A program made the translations under genes and the position numbers. From Candidatus Pacearchaeota archaeon (GTDB taxonomy: Archaea > Nanobdellota > Nanobdellia > Pacearchaeales > GW2011-AR1): a stretch of DNA of 9,790 nucleotides. The DNA lies in contig RFLC01000056.1 in the NCBI GenBank assembly GCA_003694055.1, positions 1 through 9,790 on the forward strand. Direction: 5' to 3'. This document shows, piece by piece, positions 1 to 8,887 of the stretch. The notes beneath the pieces were generated by a model that saw only the letters and a list, made by a program, of their open reading frames with translations, was not told where the DNA came from and made no database searches. Numbering within the stretch: position 1 is the first letter of the stretch; every line of letters begins with the position of its first letter.

Positions 1-2424
1 ACAGAGTTAATACTCCACCCTTACCTAATCGCATGGTTCCACAAGCTTGCTACCTACTTCGGCTCGCAATCAGTAGAGCAATCCGCTGCACTCTTCCCTT
101 CTTTCTTCTTCGCACTCGCAGTCATAACATTCTTCCTAATGGCAAAAGAAGCGTTCAAACCCCTTGGGAAAAAACAAGCATACATTGCAGCGCTAGTTGG
201 CGCGGTATTCCTCTCAGTCATCCCATCACTTATGCCAAGAACAATCGCAGGGATCCCTGAAAAAGAATCAAGCTCAATTCCCTTCCTCTTCCTCTCATTT
301 TACTTCTTCATCCTCGCTTGGCGCGCCACATCCATGAAAAAAGCACTGCTCTTCGGAGCACTAGCCGGCACTTCAACGGCTGTAATGGGAAACTTATGGG
401 GAGGTTACATCTACATTCCTGTCACACTTGCGCTAGCAACAGGAATCGCCTTTATCCTAGGGCAATCAACGAAAGAAAAAACATTTGCTTACATTTCATG
501 GGCCTCCATTTCTGCTATCGGTTTAACCGCCTTCATTCAACGTTACACTCTGAGGAGCATATTAACATCTACTACAACAGGCGCAGCTAGCCTTGTCCTA
601 ACCATCCTATTAGTTGATTTCGTATTATTTGAAACTAGGCTTAGAAAGACAAAGCAAATAGAAAAGCTAAACAAATGGCCAAGGCAGATAGTCTCGGCAC
701 TTACAGCGATAGTTTTGGGAACAATAATTGTTAGCTTGATATTTGGACCAGGATTCATTCCTAACAAAATCTCAAACTTAGTGCAGAATTTAATTAACCC
801 TATAACCAGCCGCTTAGGCGTCACCGTCGCACAAAACCGCCAACCATATTTCACAGAATGGGAGAACAGCTTTGGCCCAAGCTTCTTTAGATTCAGGCTA
901 CCAATAACCTTTTGGACAATGTTCCTTGGCTCAATCCACTTGTTCTGGTTCGCCCTGCGCAAAATAGAAACAAAAGACAGATGGAAAATGACTCTTGCTT
1001 ACGCTGTTTTCCTGACAGGTCTGATATTCAGCAGATACAACCCTAACTCAAAACTCAACGGCACAAATGGTGTAAGCAAGGTGGTTTACTTCGGAAGCGC
1101 ATTCCTTTTCCTAGCAACCCTAGTTTACTTTTATGTAATTTACGAAAGAGAGAAAAAATCAGATAGGTTCAGAACAATTGACTTTGGTTTGCTCTTTGTC
1201 ATCTCTTACCTTGCTGTTAGCCTGATTTCAGCGAGAAGTGCAGTGAGATTAATTATGATGGTTACTCCCTCAGCAGCCTTGCTAATGGGTTACGTAGGCA
1301 CAATTGGCGGAAAGCTCGCAGCTGAAGAGATAGTAAAGAAAAAGAGAAAACCTAACATCGCGAAACTTTTAGCAGGGGTGTTTATTGTGTTCGTCGTTGC
1401 ATACGCAGGTCTGACGTTTTACAAAATAATCTTGCCAAGCGCGCAGAATTACGCTCCAAGCGCTTACAACCAACAATGGCAAAAAGCAATGGCTTGGGTG
1501 AGAGAAAACACTCCGCAAAACGCAGTGTTTGGGCATTGGTGGGATTATGGCTACTGGGTGCAGACAATTGGGCAAAGAGCAACTGTTCTCGACGGAGGGA
1601 ACTTCATATCTTACTGGAATCACCTCATGGGTAGGTACGCTCTCACAGGCACAAGTGACATTGAGGCTCTAGAGTTTCTTTATGCACACAACACAACCCA
1701 TTTCTTAATCGACTCAACAGACATTGGCAAATACGGCGCGTTCTCTAGCATCGGCAGCGACGAAAATTATGACAGAAGAAGCTTCATCCCAACTCTGCTT
1801 CGCGACCCGCGCCAAACTCTGGAAAAGAAGAACACAACACTCATCTTTTACAGAGGCGCATTTGGGCTTGACGAAGATATTGTCTATGAGTTGAACAACA
1901 CTCGCATTTTCCTCCCGCAAGGTTCTGCAGCGCTAGGAGGAGTTATAGTTGAGGTGAATGCATCGCAAGACATCGTGAGCAACCCGGTCGGAGTGTTTGT
2001 GTACAAAGGCCAGCAATACAGAATCCCGCTGCGTTACGCTTATCTTAACGGCTTCCACGACTTTGAAAAAGGAATTGAGGCAGGGGTTTTCATCTTCCCG
2101 AGAGCTGAACAACAGGGCAATCAGCTGCAGGTCGATCGTCTAGGCGCTTTGCTTTACTTAAGCAGACGAACAGTAAAAAGCCAGCTTGCGCGACTTTACC
2201 TTTACAAAGAAGAAGACCCCTACTTCAAACTTGTCCACAGCGAGGACGATCTCTTCATAGCGCAAATCAAACAACAAAACCCATCGTTCCCATACGACTT
2301 CCTCTACTTCCGCGGCTTCAGAGGCCCAATAAGAATTTGGGAAATACACTACCCTGAAAACATCACATTTAAACAAGAATTCATAAACACTCAGTACCCG
2401 TCTGAGAAACTTTGGAGGGCATGA
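1..2424 (+). CDS. aglB: Oligosaccharyltransferase STT3/AglB, 5'-truncated by the window edge
   Basis: This is the catalytic subunit of archaeal N-glycosylation. It moves a glycan from a lipid carrier to Asn in N-x-S/T sequons on the outer membrane face. The frame is open from base 1, so the start lies upstream; the first in-frame ATG (139) falls inside a hydrophobic helix after family-like sequence (HPYLIAWFHKL) and is not the start. In the 807 residues seen, about 1-450 are multi-pass membrane segments and the rest a C-terminal globular domain. The hallmark WWDYG is at residues 513-517. A DK-type motif (D574-IG-K577) follows. The second acidic loop motif reads PEKES (86-90), and the TIXE-loop position reads TVAQ (275-278) instead of ending in Glu. 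The first acidic (DXD) motif would lie upstream. Its stop overlaps the next gene's start, so the two are probably cotranscribed. Family assignment is secure; the donor glycan is unknown. Confidence 0.95.
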   Translation, partial: TELILHPYLIAWFHKLATYFGSQSVEQSAALFPSFFFALAVITFFLMAKEAFKPLGKKQAYIAALVGAVFLSVIPSLMPRTIAGIPEKESSSIPFLFLSFYFFILAWRATSMKKALLFGALAGTSTAVMGNLWGGYIYIPVTLALATGIAFILGQSTKEKTFAYISWASISAIGLTAFIQRYTLRSILTSTTTGAASLVLTILLVDFVLFETRLRKTKQIEKLNKWPRQIVSALTAIVLGTIIVSLIFGPGFIPNKISNLVQNLINPITSRLGVTVAQNRQPYFTEWENSFGPSFFRFRLPITFWTMFLGSIHLFWFALRKIETKDRWKMTLAYAVFLTGLIFSRYNPNSKLNGTNGVSKVVYFGSAFLFLATLVYFYVIYEREKKSDRFRTIDFGLLFVISYLAVSLISARSAVRLIMMVTPSAALLMGYVGTIGGKLAAEEIVKKKRKPNIAKLLAGVFIVFVVAYAGLTFYKIILPSAQNYAPSAYNQQWQKAMAWVRENTPQNAVFGHWWDYGYWVQTIGQRATVLDGGNFISYWNHLMGRYALTGTSDIEALEFLYAHNTTHFLIDSTDIGKYGAFSSIGSDENYDRRSFIPTLLRDPRQTLEKKNTTLIFYRGAFGLDEDIVYELNNTRIFLPQGSAALGGVIVEVNASQDIVSNPVGVFVYKGQQYRIPLRYAYLNGFHDFEKGIEAGVFIFPRAEQQGNQLQVDRLGALLYLSRRTVKSQLARLYLYKEEDPYFKLVHSEDDLFIAQIKQQNPSFPYDFLYFRGFRGPIRIWEIHYPENITFKQEFINTQYPSEKLWRA
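2414..2419 (+). promoter_or_regulatory. Shine-Dalgarno site that decides the start of the GPT gene
   Basis: GGAGGG sits inside the last codons of the oligosaccharyltransferase gene. Three in-frame starts follow or overlap it: TTG at 2412, ATG at 2421 and ATG at 2424. Only the ATG at 2424 has a usable spacing of about five bases from GGAGG. It shares one base with the upstream TGA stop (TGATG), which suggests translational coupling. Confidence 0.6.
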
Positions 2425-3449
2425 TGCTTTTCCAAGCAATTGCGTTGGTTCTGCCGATAGTGATAAGCTCGTTGATTGTGCTAGCAGTAATGCCCTACTG
2501 GATAAGAAAAGCTCGAGAAATTGGGTTGGAGTGGGATGATATGAACAAGCCACGCCGCAAAAGAGTTGCTGGCTCTGGAGGAGTGGTAGTGGTCGGCGCT
2601 TTCCTGACCGGCGCACTTGTTTATGTTGGAATTAACGTCTTCCTCTCTCCAACGCAAAAAAACCCAGACTTTCTTGTTGAGATTTTTGCCGCATTGCTCA
2701 GCATCTCAATGCTTGCTGCAATTGGTTTTGTCGACGATTTATTCGGATGGCTTCATGGCGGGTTGAGCAAGCGCTCGCGAATCATTTTGGTCACGCTCGC
2801 AAGCATACCTCTCGTTGCAATCCAAGCTGGAGAAAGCGGGATAAACCTCCCATTAATCGGACCAGTCCAACTCGGCGTGCTTTACCCTTTGCTTCTCGTC
2901 CCTCTGGGCATTGTTGGAGCAAGCACAACCTACAACTTCCTCGCAGGGTTCAACGGACTTGAAGCTGGCCTCGGAGTTTTGCTTACATTAGCGCTAGCAG
3001 TAGTAAGCTTCCTTACTCACAACACGTGGTTAGGCGTGCTCAACCTAATCATGCTCTTCTCACTCCTCGCATTCCTAGTTTACAACTTCTACCCTGCAAA
3101 AGTCTTCCCCGGCGATGCGCTCACCTACTCAGTCGGAGGACTAATAGCTATCAGCGCAATTCTCGGCAACTTTGAAAAAATTGCAGTTGCGTTCTTCACA
3201 CCCTTCATCATTGAAACAATTCTAAAACTGCGAGGCAAACTAAAAGCATACTCGTTCGGAATGCCGCAAAAAGACGGCACCCTCAAATTGCGCTACAAAC
3301 AAATCTATAGCTTGAACCATCTCGCAATTTACGCGATGCAAAAGCTTGGAGTTAAACCAACTGAAAAACGCGTCGTTTATTGCGTTTGGGCTTTCCAAGC
3401 AATTATCATCGCACTCAGCTTCGCGATTTTCAGCGCGCAACTAAGATGA
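2424..3449 (+). CDS. GPT/Alg7-like GlcNAc-1-phosphate transferase (MraY/WecA superfamily)
   Basis: This is a polyprenyl (dolichyl)-phosphate sugar-1-phosphate transferase. It likely starts the lipid-linked oligosaccharide by moving a HexNAc-1-phosphate from a UDP-sugar to the lipid carrier at the cytoplasmic face. The 341-residue protein has about ten hydrophobic segments and the family landmarks in order: D38-D39 with MNKP (40-43), the Mg-binding-type FVDD (DD at 104-105), NFLAGFNGLE (171-180, equivalent to the N-x-x-N-x-x-D region) and FPGD (228-231). The cytosolic loop with KDGTLKLRYKQ and YSLNHL near the C-terminus resembles eukaryotic Alg7 and archaeal homologues more than bacterial MraY, which carries a His-rich loop there. 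Lying between STT3 and a flippase fits the N-glycan priming role. The exact sugar (GlcNAc or another HexNAc) cannot be read from sequence. Confidence 0.9.
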   Translation: MLFQAIALVLPIVISSLIVLAVMPYWIRKAREIGLEWDDMNKPRRKRVAGSGGVVVVGAFLTGALVYVGINVFLSPTQKNPDFLVEIFAALLSISMLAAIGFVDDLFGWLHGGLSKRSRIILVTLASIPLVAIQAGESGINLPLIGPVQLGVLYPLLLVPLGIVGASTTYNFLAGFNGLEAGLGVLLTLALAVVSFLTHNTWLGVLNLIMLFSLLAFLVYNFYPAKVFPGDALTYSVGGLIAISAILGNFEKIAVAFFTPFIIETILKLRGKLKAYSFGMPQKDGTLKLRYKQIYSLNHLAIYAMQKLGVKPTEKRVVYCVWAFQAIIIALSFAIFSAQLR

Positions 3450-4660
3450 AATTCAACAGAGAGCTTGTAAAAGGAAGCATTGTTTTGTTAGCAGCGTTTG
3501 GTGTGTTCAACGCAATGAATTTTGTCTATCATTTCTCAATGGCTCGCATCCTTTCCCTAGAAAACTACGGAAAACTCGCAGCGCTGTTCAGCATAATTTA
3601 CATCTTAACAATTCTGACAGAGGCTGTGCAGGTTGTCATAACCAAATACACTGCCAACGCAAAAAATGAGGGTAAGGTTAAGAACATTCTCAAAAGGTCG
3701 CTTGCAAAGGGAGCGCTTCTTGCGCTCTCCCTCACACTCGTTTACGCGCTCGCTTCGCTCGCGCTTTACAAAAAACTGAAGATTGAACTAAGCTTAATGT
3801 TGCTTAACGGAGCGTTCATTTTCTTCGCAATCCTCTCCCCCATAACCCGCGGAGTACTCCAAGGTCAAAAGAGATTTTTCTCGCTTGGAACCAACATGGC
3901 TCTCGAAGGCGTGTTAAAAGTTTTGCTAGGCATTGCATTAGTGTTTGCAGGTTTGCAAGTTTACGGTGCAATCGGAGGAGTGATATTTGCTGCACTTCTC
4001 GCTTTCGCATTTTCATTCGCTCAACTCAAAAACGTCCTGAGAGCAAAAGAAAAGCGCGCGAGGGTGAGTGACATCTACTCCTACTCGCTTTCTGCGCTTG
4101 TTGCGCTTTTCGCAATTCTCACATTCTTCAGTCTCGACGTAATCATCGCAAAAGCAATATTCCCGCCGCAAACTGCTGGAGCCTACTCGATTGCTTCAAT
4201 ACTCTCAAAAATAATTTTTTGGGGCACAGCTCCAATCGGCAAAGCAATGTTCCCCCTCACCTCCAACGAAAACTCGAAAAAAGAAAAAAGAAAGACCCTT
4301 CTAAATGCGTTTGCGTTTGTCTTGGTTTGCAGCTTAGCAGCGCTTATTGCTTTCAGTTTGCTCCCGGGATTTATCGTAAAAATATTCTCTGGTAAATCTC
4401 TGCCAGGAGCTAGCCAAATTCTGCCCCTGCTCGGCATCTCAATGACCTTGCTCTCGCTAACAAACCTCTACCTTTTATACAAACTTTCGCAAGGAAAAGT
4501 GAAAGGAGTTTTCTTTCTGCCTTTCCTTCTCATAATCCAGATTGTTTTGCTATACAACCCTGCCCACACGCTCGCAAGCTACGCAAAATCTGCCGCGTTC
4601 TCCTCTGCGCTTTTCGCAATCGGCACGCTAGCGCTAGTGAAAATCAGTTCAAGGAATTAG
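3446..4660 (+). CDS. Wzx/RfbX-like lipid-linked oligosaccharide flippase (MOP superfamily)
   Basis: This 404-residue, almost entirely hydrophobic protein has roughly twelve predicted membrane segments. It starts with a short basic stretch followed by a helix containing GVFNAMNFVYHF, and then the LSLENYGKLAALFS motif typical of polysaccharide-biosynthesis (Wzx/PST) transporters. Later family-like features are ITRGVLQGQKRFFSLG near residues 130-145, the pattern DVIIAKAIFPPQTAGAYS (about 228-245), and TAPIGKAMFP. Such proteins flip lipid-linked glycans from the cytoplasmic to the outer face, the step between the GPT gene and the oligosaccharyltransferase. The ATG at 3446 overlaps the upstream stop as ATGA, so coupling is likely; longer in-frame extensions would run deep into the GPT gene and are rejected. 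The family is clear. The substrate is inferred from neighbours; a teichoic-acid- or exopolysaccharide-type cargo is the alternative. Confidence 0.88.
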   Translation: MKFNRELVKGSIVLLAAFGVFNAMNFVYHFSMARILSLENYGKLAALFSIIYILTILTEAVQVVITKYTANAKNEGKVKNILKRSLAKGALLALSLTLVYALASLALYKKLKIELSLMLLNGAFIFFAILSPITRGVLQGQKRFFSLGTNMALEGVLKVLLGIALVFAGLQVYGAIGGVIFAALLAFAFSFAQLKNVLRAKEKRARVSDIYSYSLSALVALFAILTFFSLDVIIAKAIFPPQTAGAYSIASILSKIIFWGTAPIGKAMFPLTSNENSKKEKRKTLLNAFAFVLVCSLAALIAFSLLPGFIVKIFSGKSLPGASQILPLLGISMTLLSLTNLYLLYKLSQGKVKGVFFLPFLLIIQIVLLYNPAHTLASYAKSAAFSSALFAIGTLALVKISSRN

Positions 4661-4662
4661 AA

Positions 4663-4670
4663 AAATATTA
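4663..4670 (+). promoter_or_regulatory. TATA box for the Cys-rich protein gene
   Basis: AAATATTA lies just after the flippase stop, in an A-rich stretch. Its centre is about 29 bp upstream of the ATG at 4696, so transcription would begin within a few bases of the start codon. This marks a new transcription unit after the glycosylation genes. An AGAGGT sequence at 4683-4688 could act as a weak Shine-Dalgarno site on any read-through transcript. Confidence 0.55.
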
Positions 4671-4695
4671 AAACCTAAATCAAGAGGTCTTGCGC

Positions 4696-5379
4696 ATGTA
4701 CGAAGTCATTCGCCCAACAAAAATTGAAAAAGCTCCTCCTGAAAAGCTCGAGCAGGAGATTATTCGCGTCGACGAGCTCTCTCCACTCCCTAGAACAAAG
4801 ATTATCGAGCTAGCACTCGCATGGAATCGTTCGCAAGGTTATGTCTCAGAGATTAACGATAGAGAGTTGAGAGGCTTGACTCTAAAAGCAGTTGATAATG
4901 AGATGATGCTCCTCTCGCGCTACATCCCTCTTCTCGACGCCTTAGGGAGAGATTATGAAATGATTTACCGCGTGGAATTAGGCATAAGCAACACTTACCA
5001 ATTCAGAACCTCGTCTCGTGTCGGGAACTCTGAAACTGAAAGAGATTTATTTGCAAGATTAAATTCCGAGCAGCAGCGAAGCTCTCTTTACCCTCGCTGT
5101 TGCGCAAATGCCTGGCAACAAATCCTCCGAGGAAACCGAAGTTTCCAACAAGCTCGCGCTACCTTAGAAAGCTTTGCACGTGAAAACAGAGAAATTGCAC
5201 CATACCTAAAACACATTCCATGCAAACCAAACTGCGAGCAAACAACCATCTCCGCACTTGCAGTCAAAAAGATAATTGAACAAAACTTCAAACAACTTCC
5301 AGAGTTGCTCAAGAGAAAACTCGCACAAGAGGTTAGACTAACGCCCTCCGCCCACAACTGCTGCGAGGCTGTGCGCTAA
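4696..5379 (+). CDS. Conserved-looking Cys-rich protein, probably metal-binding, function unknown
   Basis: I do not recognise this 227-residue soluble protein with certainty. Its cysteines are arranged as if for metal binding: YPRCC (C135, C136), H173-IP-C176-KPN-C180 followed by E181, and H220-N-C222-C223 close to the C-terminus. These six Cys and two His fall in three groups in the second half. The N-terminal half is mixed charged helix with no Cys. A YPxCC block followed by HIPCxxxC recalls an uncharacterised archaeal family (possibly DUF483), but that is from memory and unverified. There is no signal peptide or membrane segment. The ATG at 4696 is chosen over the TTG at 4690 because of TATA spacing and codon type. 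The stop overlaps the 3' end of the opposite-strand regulator by 4 bp. An Fe-S or Zn site is the best guess. Confidence 0.8.
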   Translation: MYEVIRPTKIEKAPPEKLEQEIIRVDELSPLPRTKIIELALAWNRSQGYVSEINDRELRGLTLKAVDNEMMLLSRYIPLLDALGRDYEMIYRVELGISNTYQFRTSSRVGNSETERDLFARLNSEQQRSSLYPRCCANAWQQILRGNRSFQQARATLESFARENREIAPYLKHIPCKPNCEQTTISALAVKKIIEQNFKQLPELLKRKLAQEVRLTPSAHNCCEAVR

Positions 5380-5777
5380 CTCAAACGAAACTCGCGGTCT
5401 ATCTTTCTAGAGACCTCAATTAGTTCGTTGAACGACCTCTCCACATCTGACTTAATCTCCTCCAGCGCTGCTGCCAAACTCCCTCCCCTTAGCCTCACCT
5501 TTCTCTTTTCCTTGTAAAGCAATCCTGCCTGCATCAAGTTCCTGAGGTGATGGTTTATGCGTGCGCGTTCCATTTTCAACTTCCTCGCAAGTGCATCGCT
5601 AGAAACCAAGCGATGAGTTCTGCACTGCTCCAGCAAAGCAGAAAGAACTTTAAAAGCAGTTGACTCTGTGTCTCTCCCAGAAACAAGTCCAAGTGAGTCG
5701 CACACCCATCTCAACTCTCTTTGCAAGCGGTTGTTGCGCGGCTTATCAATTTTTCTAAGCTCGATTCGCCACCTCAT
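5376..5777 (-). CDS. Winged-helix (ArsR-like) regulator, candidate heat-shock repressor of the HSR1/Phr type
   Basis: This 133-residue DNA-binding protein has a basic N-terminus (1-25) and a winged helix-turn-helix at about 41-97. The recognition helix lies around 68-83 (MERARINHHLRNLMQAG) and the wing at 87-97 is basic (KEKRKVRLRGG). A charged amphipathic C-terminal helix (99-130) is probably for dimerisation. The fold fits small archaeal ArsR-like repressors. It is transcribed away from an Hsp20-Hsp20-Cdc48 array. In Archaeoglobus fulgidus the regulator HSR1 shares an operon with Cdc48 and Hsp20, and in Pyrococcus Phr controls Hsp20 and an AAA ATPase, so a heat-shock repressor role is a strong contextual inference. 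The ATG at 5777 lies about 26 bp from its TATA box, indicating a leaderless mRNA; a TTG at 5780 is possible but less likely. No effector-binding residues are evident. Confidence 0.85.
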   Translation of the reverse strand: MRWRIELRKIDKPRNNRLQRELRWVCDSLGLVSGRDTESTAFKVLSALLEQCRTHRLVSSDALARKLKMERARINHHLRNLMQAGLLYKEKRKVRLRGGSLAAALEEIKSDVERSFNELIEVSRKIDREFRLS

Positions 5778-5783
5778 CAAAAA

Positions 5784-5796
5784 TTAACAGAGTTAA
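5784..5796. promoter_or_regulatory. 13-bp inverted repeat, candidate operator of the regulator's own promoter
   Basis: TTAAC-AGA-GTTAA is a perfect dyad (5-bp arms, 3-bp spacer) centred on 5790. On the minus strand it falls between the TATA box and the start codon, exactly where an archaeal repressor would block RNA polymerase recruitment. The arms resemble the CTAAC-N5-GTTAG motif reported for A. fulgidus HSR1, but the spacer is two bases shorter. Autoregulation is inferred. Confidence 0.55.
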
Positions 5797-5798
5797 CT

Positions 5799-5812
5799 TA
5801 TTTAAATTTTTC
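5799..5812 (-). promoter_or_regulatory. BRE/TATA promoter of the winged-helix regulator
   Basis: Read on the minus strand this is GAAAAATTTAAATA: a purine-rich BRE followed by TTTAAATA. The TATA centre is about 25-26 bp from the ATG at 5777, the standard archaeal TATA-to-start distance, so the transcript is probably leaderless. It matches the Hsp20 promoter element on the other strand at 13 of 14 bases. Confidence 0.7.
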
Positions 5813-5844
5813 TATATTAAATAAATAAGATTTTTACTAAAACC

Positions 5845-5858
5845 GAAAGATTTAAATA
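5845..5858 (+). promoter_or_regulatory. BRE/TATA promoter of the Hsp20-Cdc48 operon
   Basis: GAAAGATTTAAATA combines a BRE-like GAAAGA with the TATA box TTTAAATA. Placing the start site about 26 bp downstream puts it near 5880, giving a leader of about 13 bases that consists almost wholly of the Shine-Dalgarno sequence. It is the near-identical inverted counterpart of the regulator's promoter. Confidence 0.7.
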
Positions 5859-5868
5859 TAAGTTATAT
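5856..5868. promoter_or_regulatory. 13-bp inverted repeat overlapping the Hsp20 TATA box, candidate operator
   Basis: ATATAA-G-TTATAT is a perfect dyad with 6-bp arms centred on 5862. It overlaps the end of the TATA box. It contains AGTTA, also present at the same side of the TATA box in the regulator's promoter. Read with HSR1 spacing, 5852-5866 is TTAAA-N5-GTTAT, a partial match to CTAAC-N5-GTTAG. AT-rich dyads arise easily by chance, so support is modest. Confidence 0.4.
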
Positions 5869-5882
5869 CATTTTATTTTCAA

Positions 5883-5890
5883 GGAGGTGA
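5883..5890 (+). promoter_or_regulatory. Full-length Shine-Dalgarno site of Hsp20
   Basis: GGAGGTGA is a full complement of the anti-Shine-Dalgarno core of archaeal 16S rRNA and ends three bases before the ATG at 5894. It is the strongest such site in the window, and suggests high translation of the first Hsp20. By contrast, the neighbouring regulator gene appears leaderless. Confidence 0.75.
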
Positions 5891-5893
5891 AAA

Positions 5894-6352
5894 ATGGCGT
5901 GGGAAAGCCCAATATGGAGAGAGATGCGAAGGATGCAAAGGCAAATTGACAGACTAATGGAAAACTTCACTCGTCCGTGGAACCTCTCGCGCCCGCGAGA
6001 GCTTGAACTAGAAACTCCAAGCAACACACTGCGCCGAGCGTGGACAGACATTGAAGAGAACGACAACGAAATCGTACTAAAAGTCGAACTACCCGGAATG
6101 AACAAAGACGACATAAAAGTTGAACTAGAAGATGATGCGATAGCAATAAAAGCCATCAAAAAACAAGAAACTAAAAAAGAAGACAAAGATGCCTACTTCC
6201 ACAGCAAAACTTACGCAGGGTTCTACAGGCGCATCGCATTGCCAGCAGAAGCAGACACTGAAAACATAGATGCAGAGTACAAAAACGGAGTGCTGACTTT
6301 AAGAATACCTAAGAAGAAAACCTCGCCAAAGAAAGAAATAAAAATAAACTAA
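5894..6352 (+). CDS. hsp20: Small heat-shock protein Hsp20 (alpha-crystallin family), canonical
   Basis: This ATP-independent holdase chaperone binds unfolding proteins and keeps them refoldable or degradable. The 152-residue protein has the three standard parts. First comes a helical N-terminal arm (about 1-45, with MRRMQRQIDRLMENF). The alpha-crystallin domain (about 48-138) has VELPGMNKDDIKVELED and the signature NGVLTLRIPK (NGVL at 131-134). A short C-terminal tail ends in an I-K-I motif (149-151), the IXI anchor used in building large oligomers. Length is normal for the family. It is the first gene of the plus-strand array, with its own BRE/TATA element and an excellent ribosome-binding site; a candidate operator overlaps the promoter. 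Control by the divergent winged-helix protein is inferred. A downstream Hsp20 paralogue and Cdc48 complete the cluster. Confidence 0.95.
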   Translation: MAWESPIWREMRRMQRQIDRLMENFTRPWNLSRPRELELETPSNTLRRAWTDIEENDNEIVLKVELPGMNKDDIKVELEDDAIAIKAIKKQETKKEDKDAYFHSKTYAGFYRRIALPAEADTENIDAEYKNGVLTLRIPKKKTSPKKEIKIN

Positions 6353-6353
6353 A

Positions 6354-6373
6354 TTTTTATTTCATGTTTTTTT
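6354..6373 (+). terminator. Oligo-T stretch between the two Hsp20 genes, possible partial terminator
   Basis: The short spacer contains a run of five T (6354-6358) and a run of seven T (6367-6373), with no hairpin. Intrinsic termination in archaea can occur at T-runs alone. If active, it would lower transcription of the second Hsp20 and of Cdc48 relative to the first Hsp20. It could instead simply be an AT-rich spacer. Confidence 0.4.
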
Positions 6374-6376
6374 AAA

Positions 6377-8886
<2,510 letters not shown>

Positions 8887-8887
8887 G

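Noticed and set aside
3..11. CAGAGTTAA near the left edge, identical to part of the regulator's candidate operator
   Set aside because: It lies within STT3 coding sequence, lacks the full dyad and has no promoter beside it; a 9-base match is expected by chance.
139..141. ATG that could be taken as the STT3 start
   Set aside because: The frame is open to base 1 and the upstream residues continue the family's membrane region, so this Met is internal.
2158..2616. Minus-strand open frame across the STT3/GPT junction
   Set aside because: It covers two confidently identified genes, is low in complexity and has no initiation signals.
3738..3762. GC-rich CGCTCGCTTCGCTCGCGC stretch in the flippase gene
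   Set aside because: It looks palindromic at first glance but does not form a true inverted repeat; it encodes the repetitive ALASLAL helix.
4628..4637. Recurrent GCGCTAGC-like words (also near 431, 2991 and 9249)
   Set aside because: They fall in Leu-Ala codons within membrane proteins and have no regular spacing or intergenic placement, so they reflect composition rather than a repeat family.
5863..6186. Minus-strand Ser-rich open frame overlapping the first Hsp20
   Set aside because: Its composition (long Ser runs) is the mirror of acidic and charged codons in Hsp20; it would also run through the Hsp20 promoter.
6364..6375. ATG followed by two Phe codons and a stop in the spacer between the Hsp20 genes
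   Set aside because: A three-codon frame in a T-run has no supporting signal and is best seen as chance.
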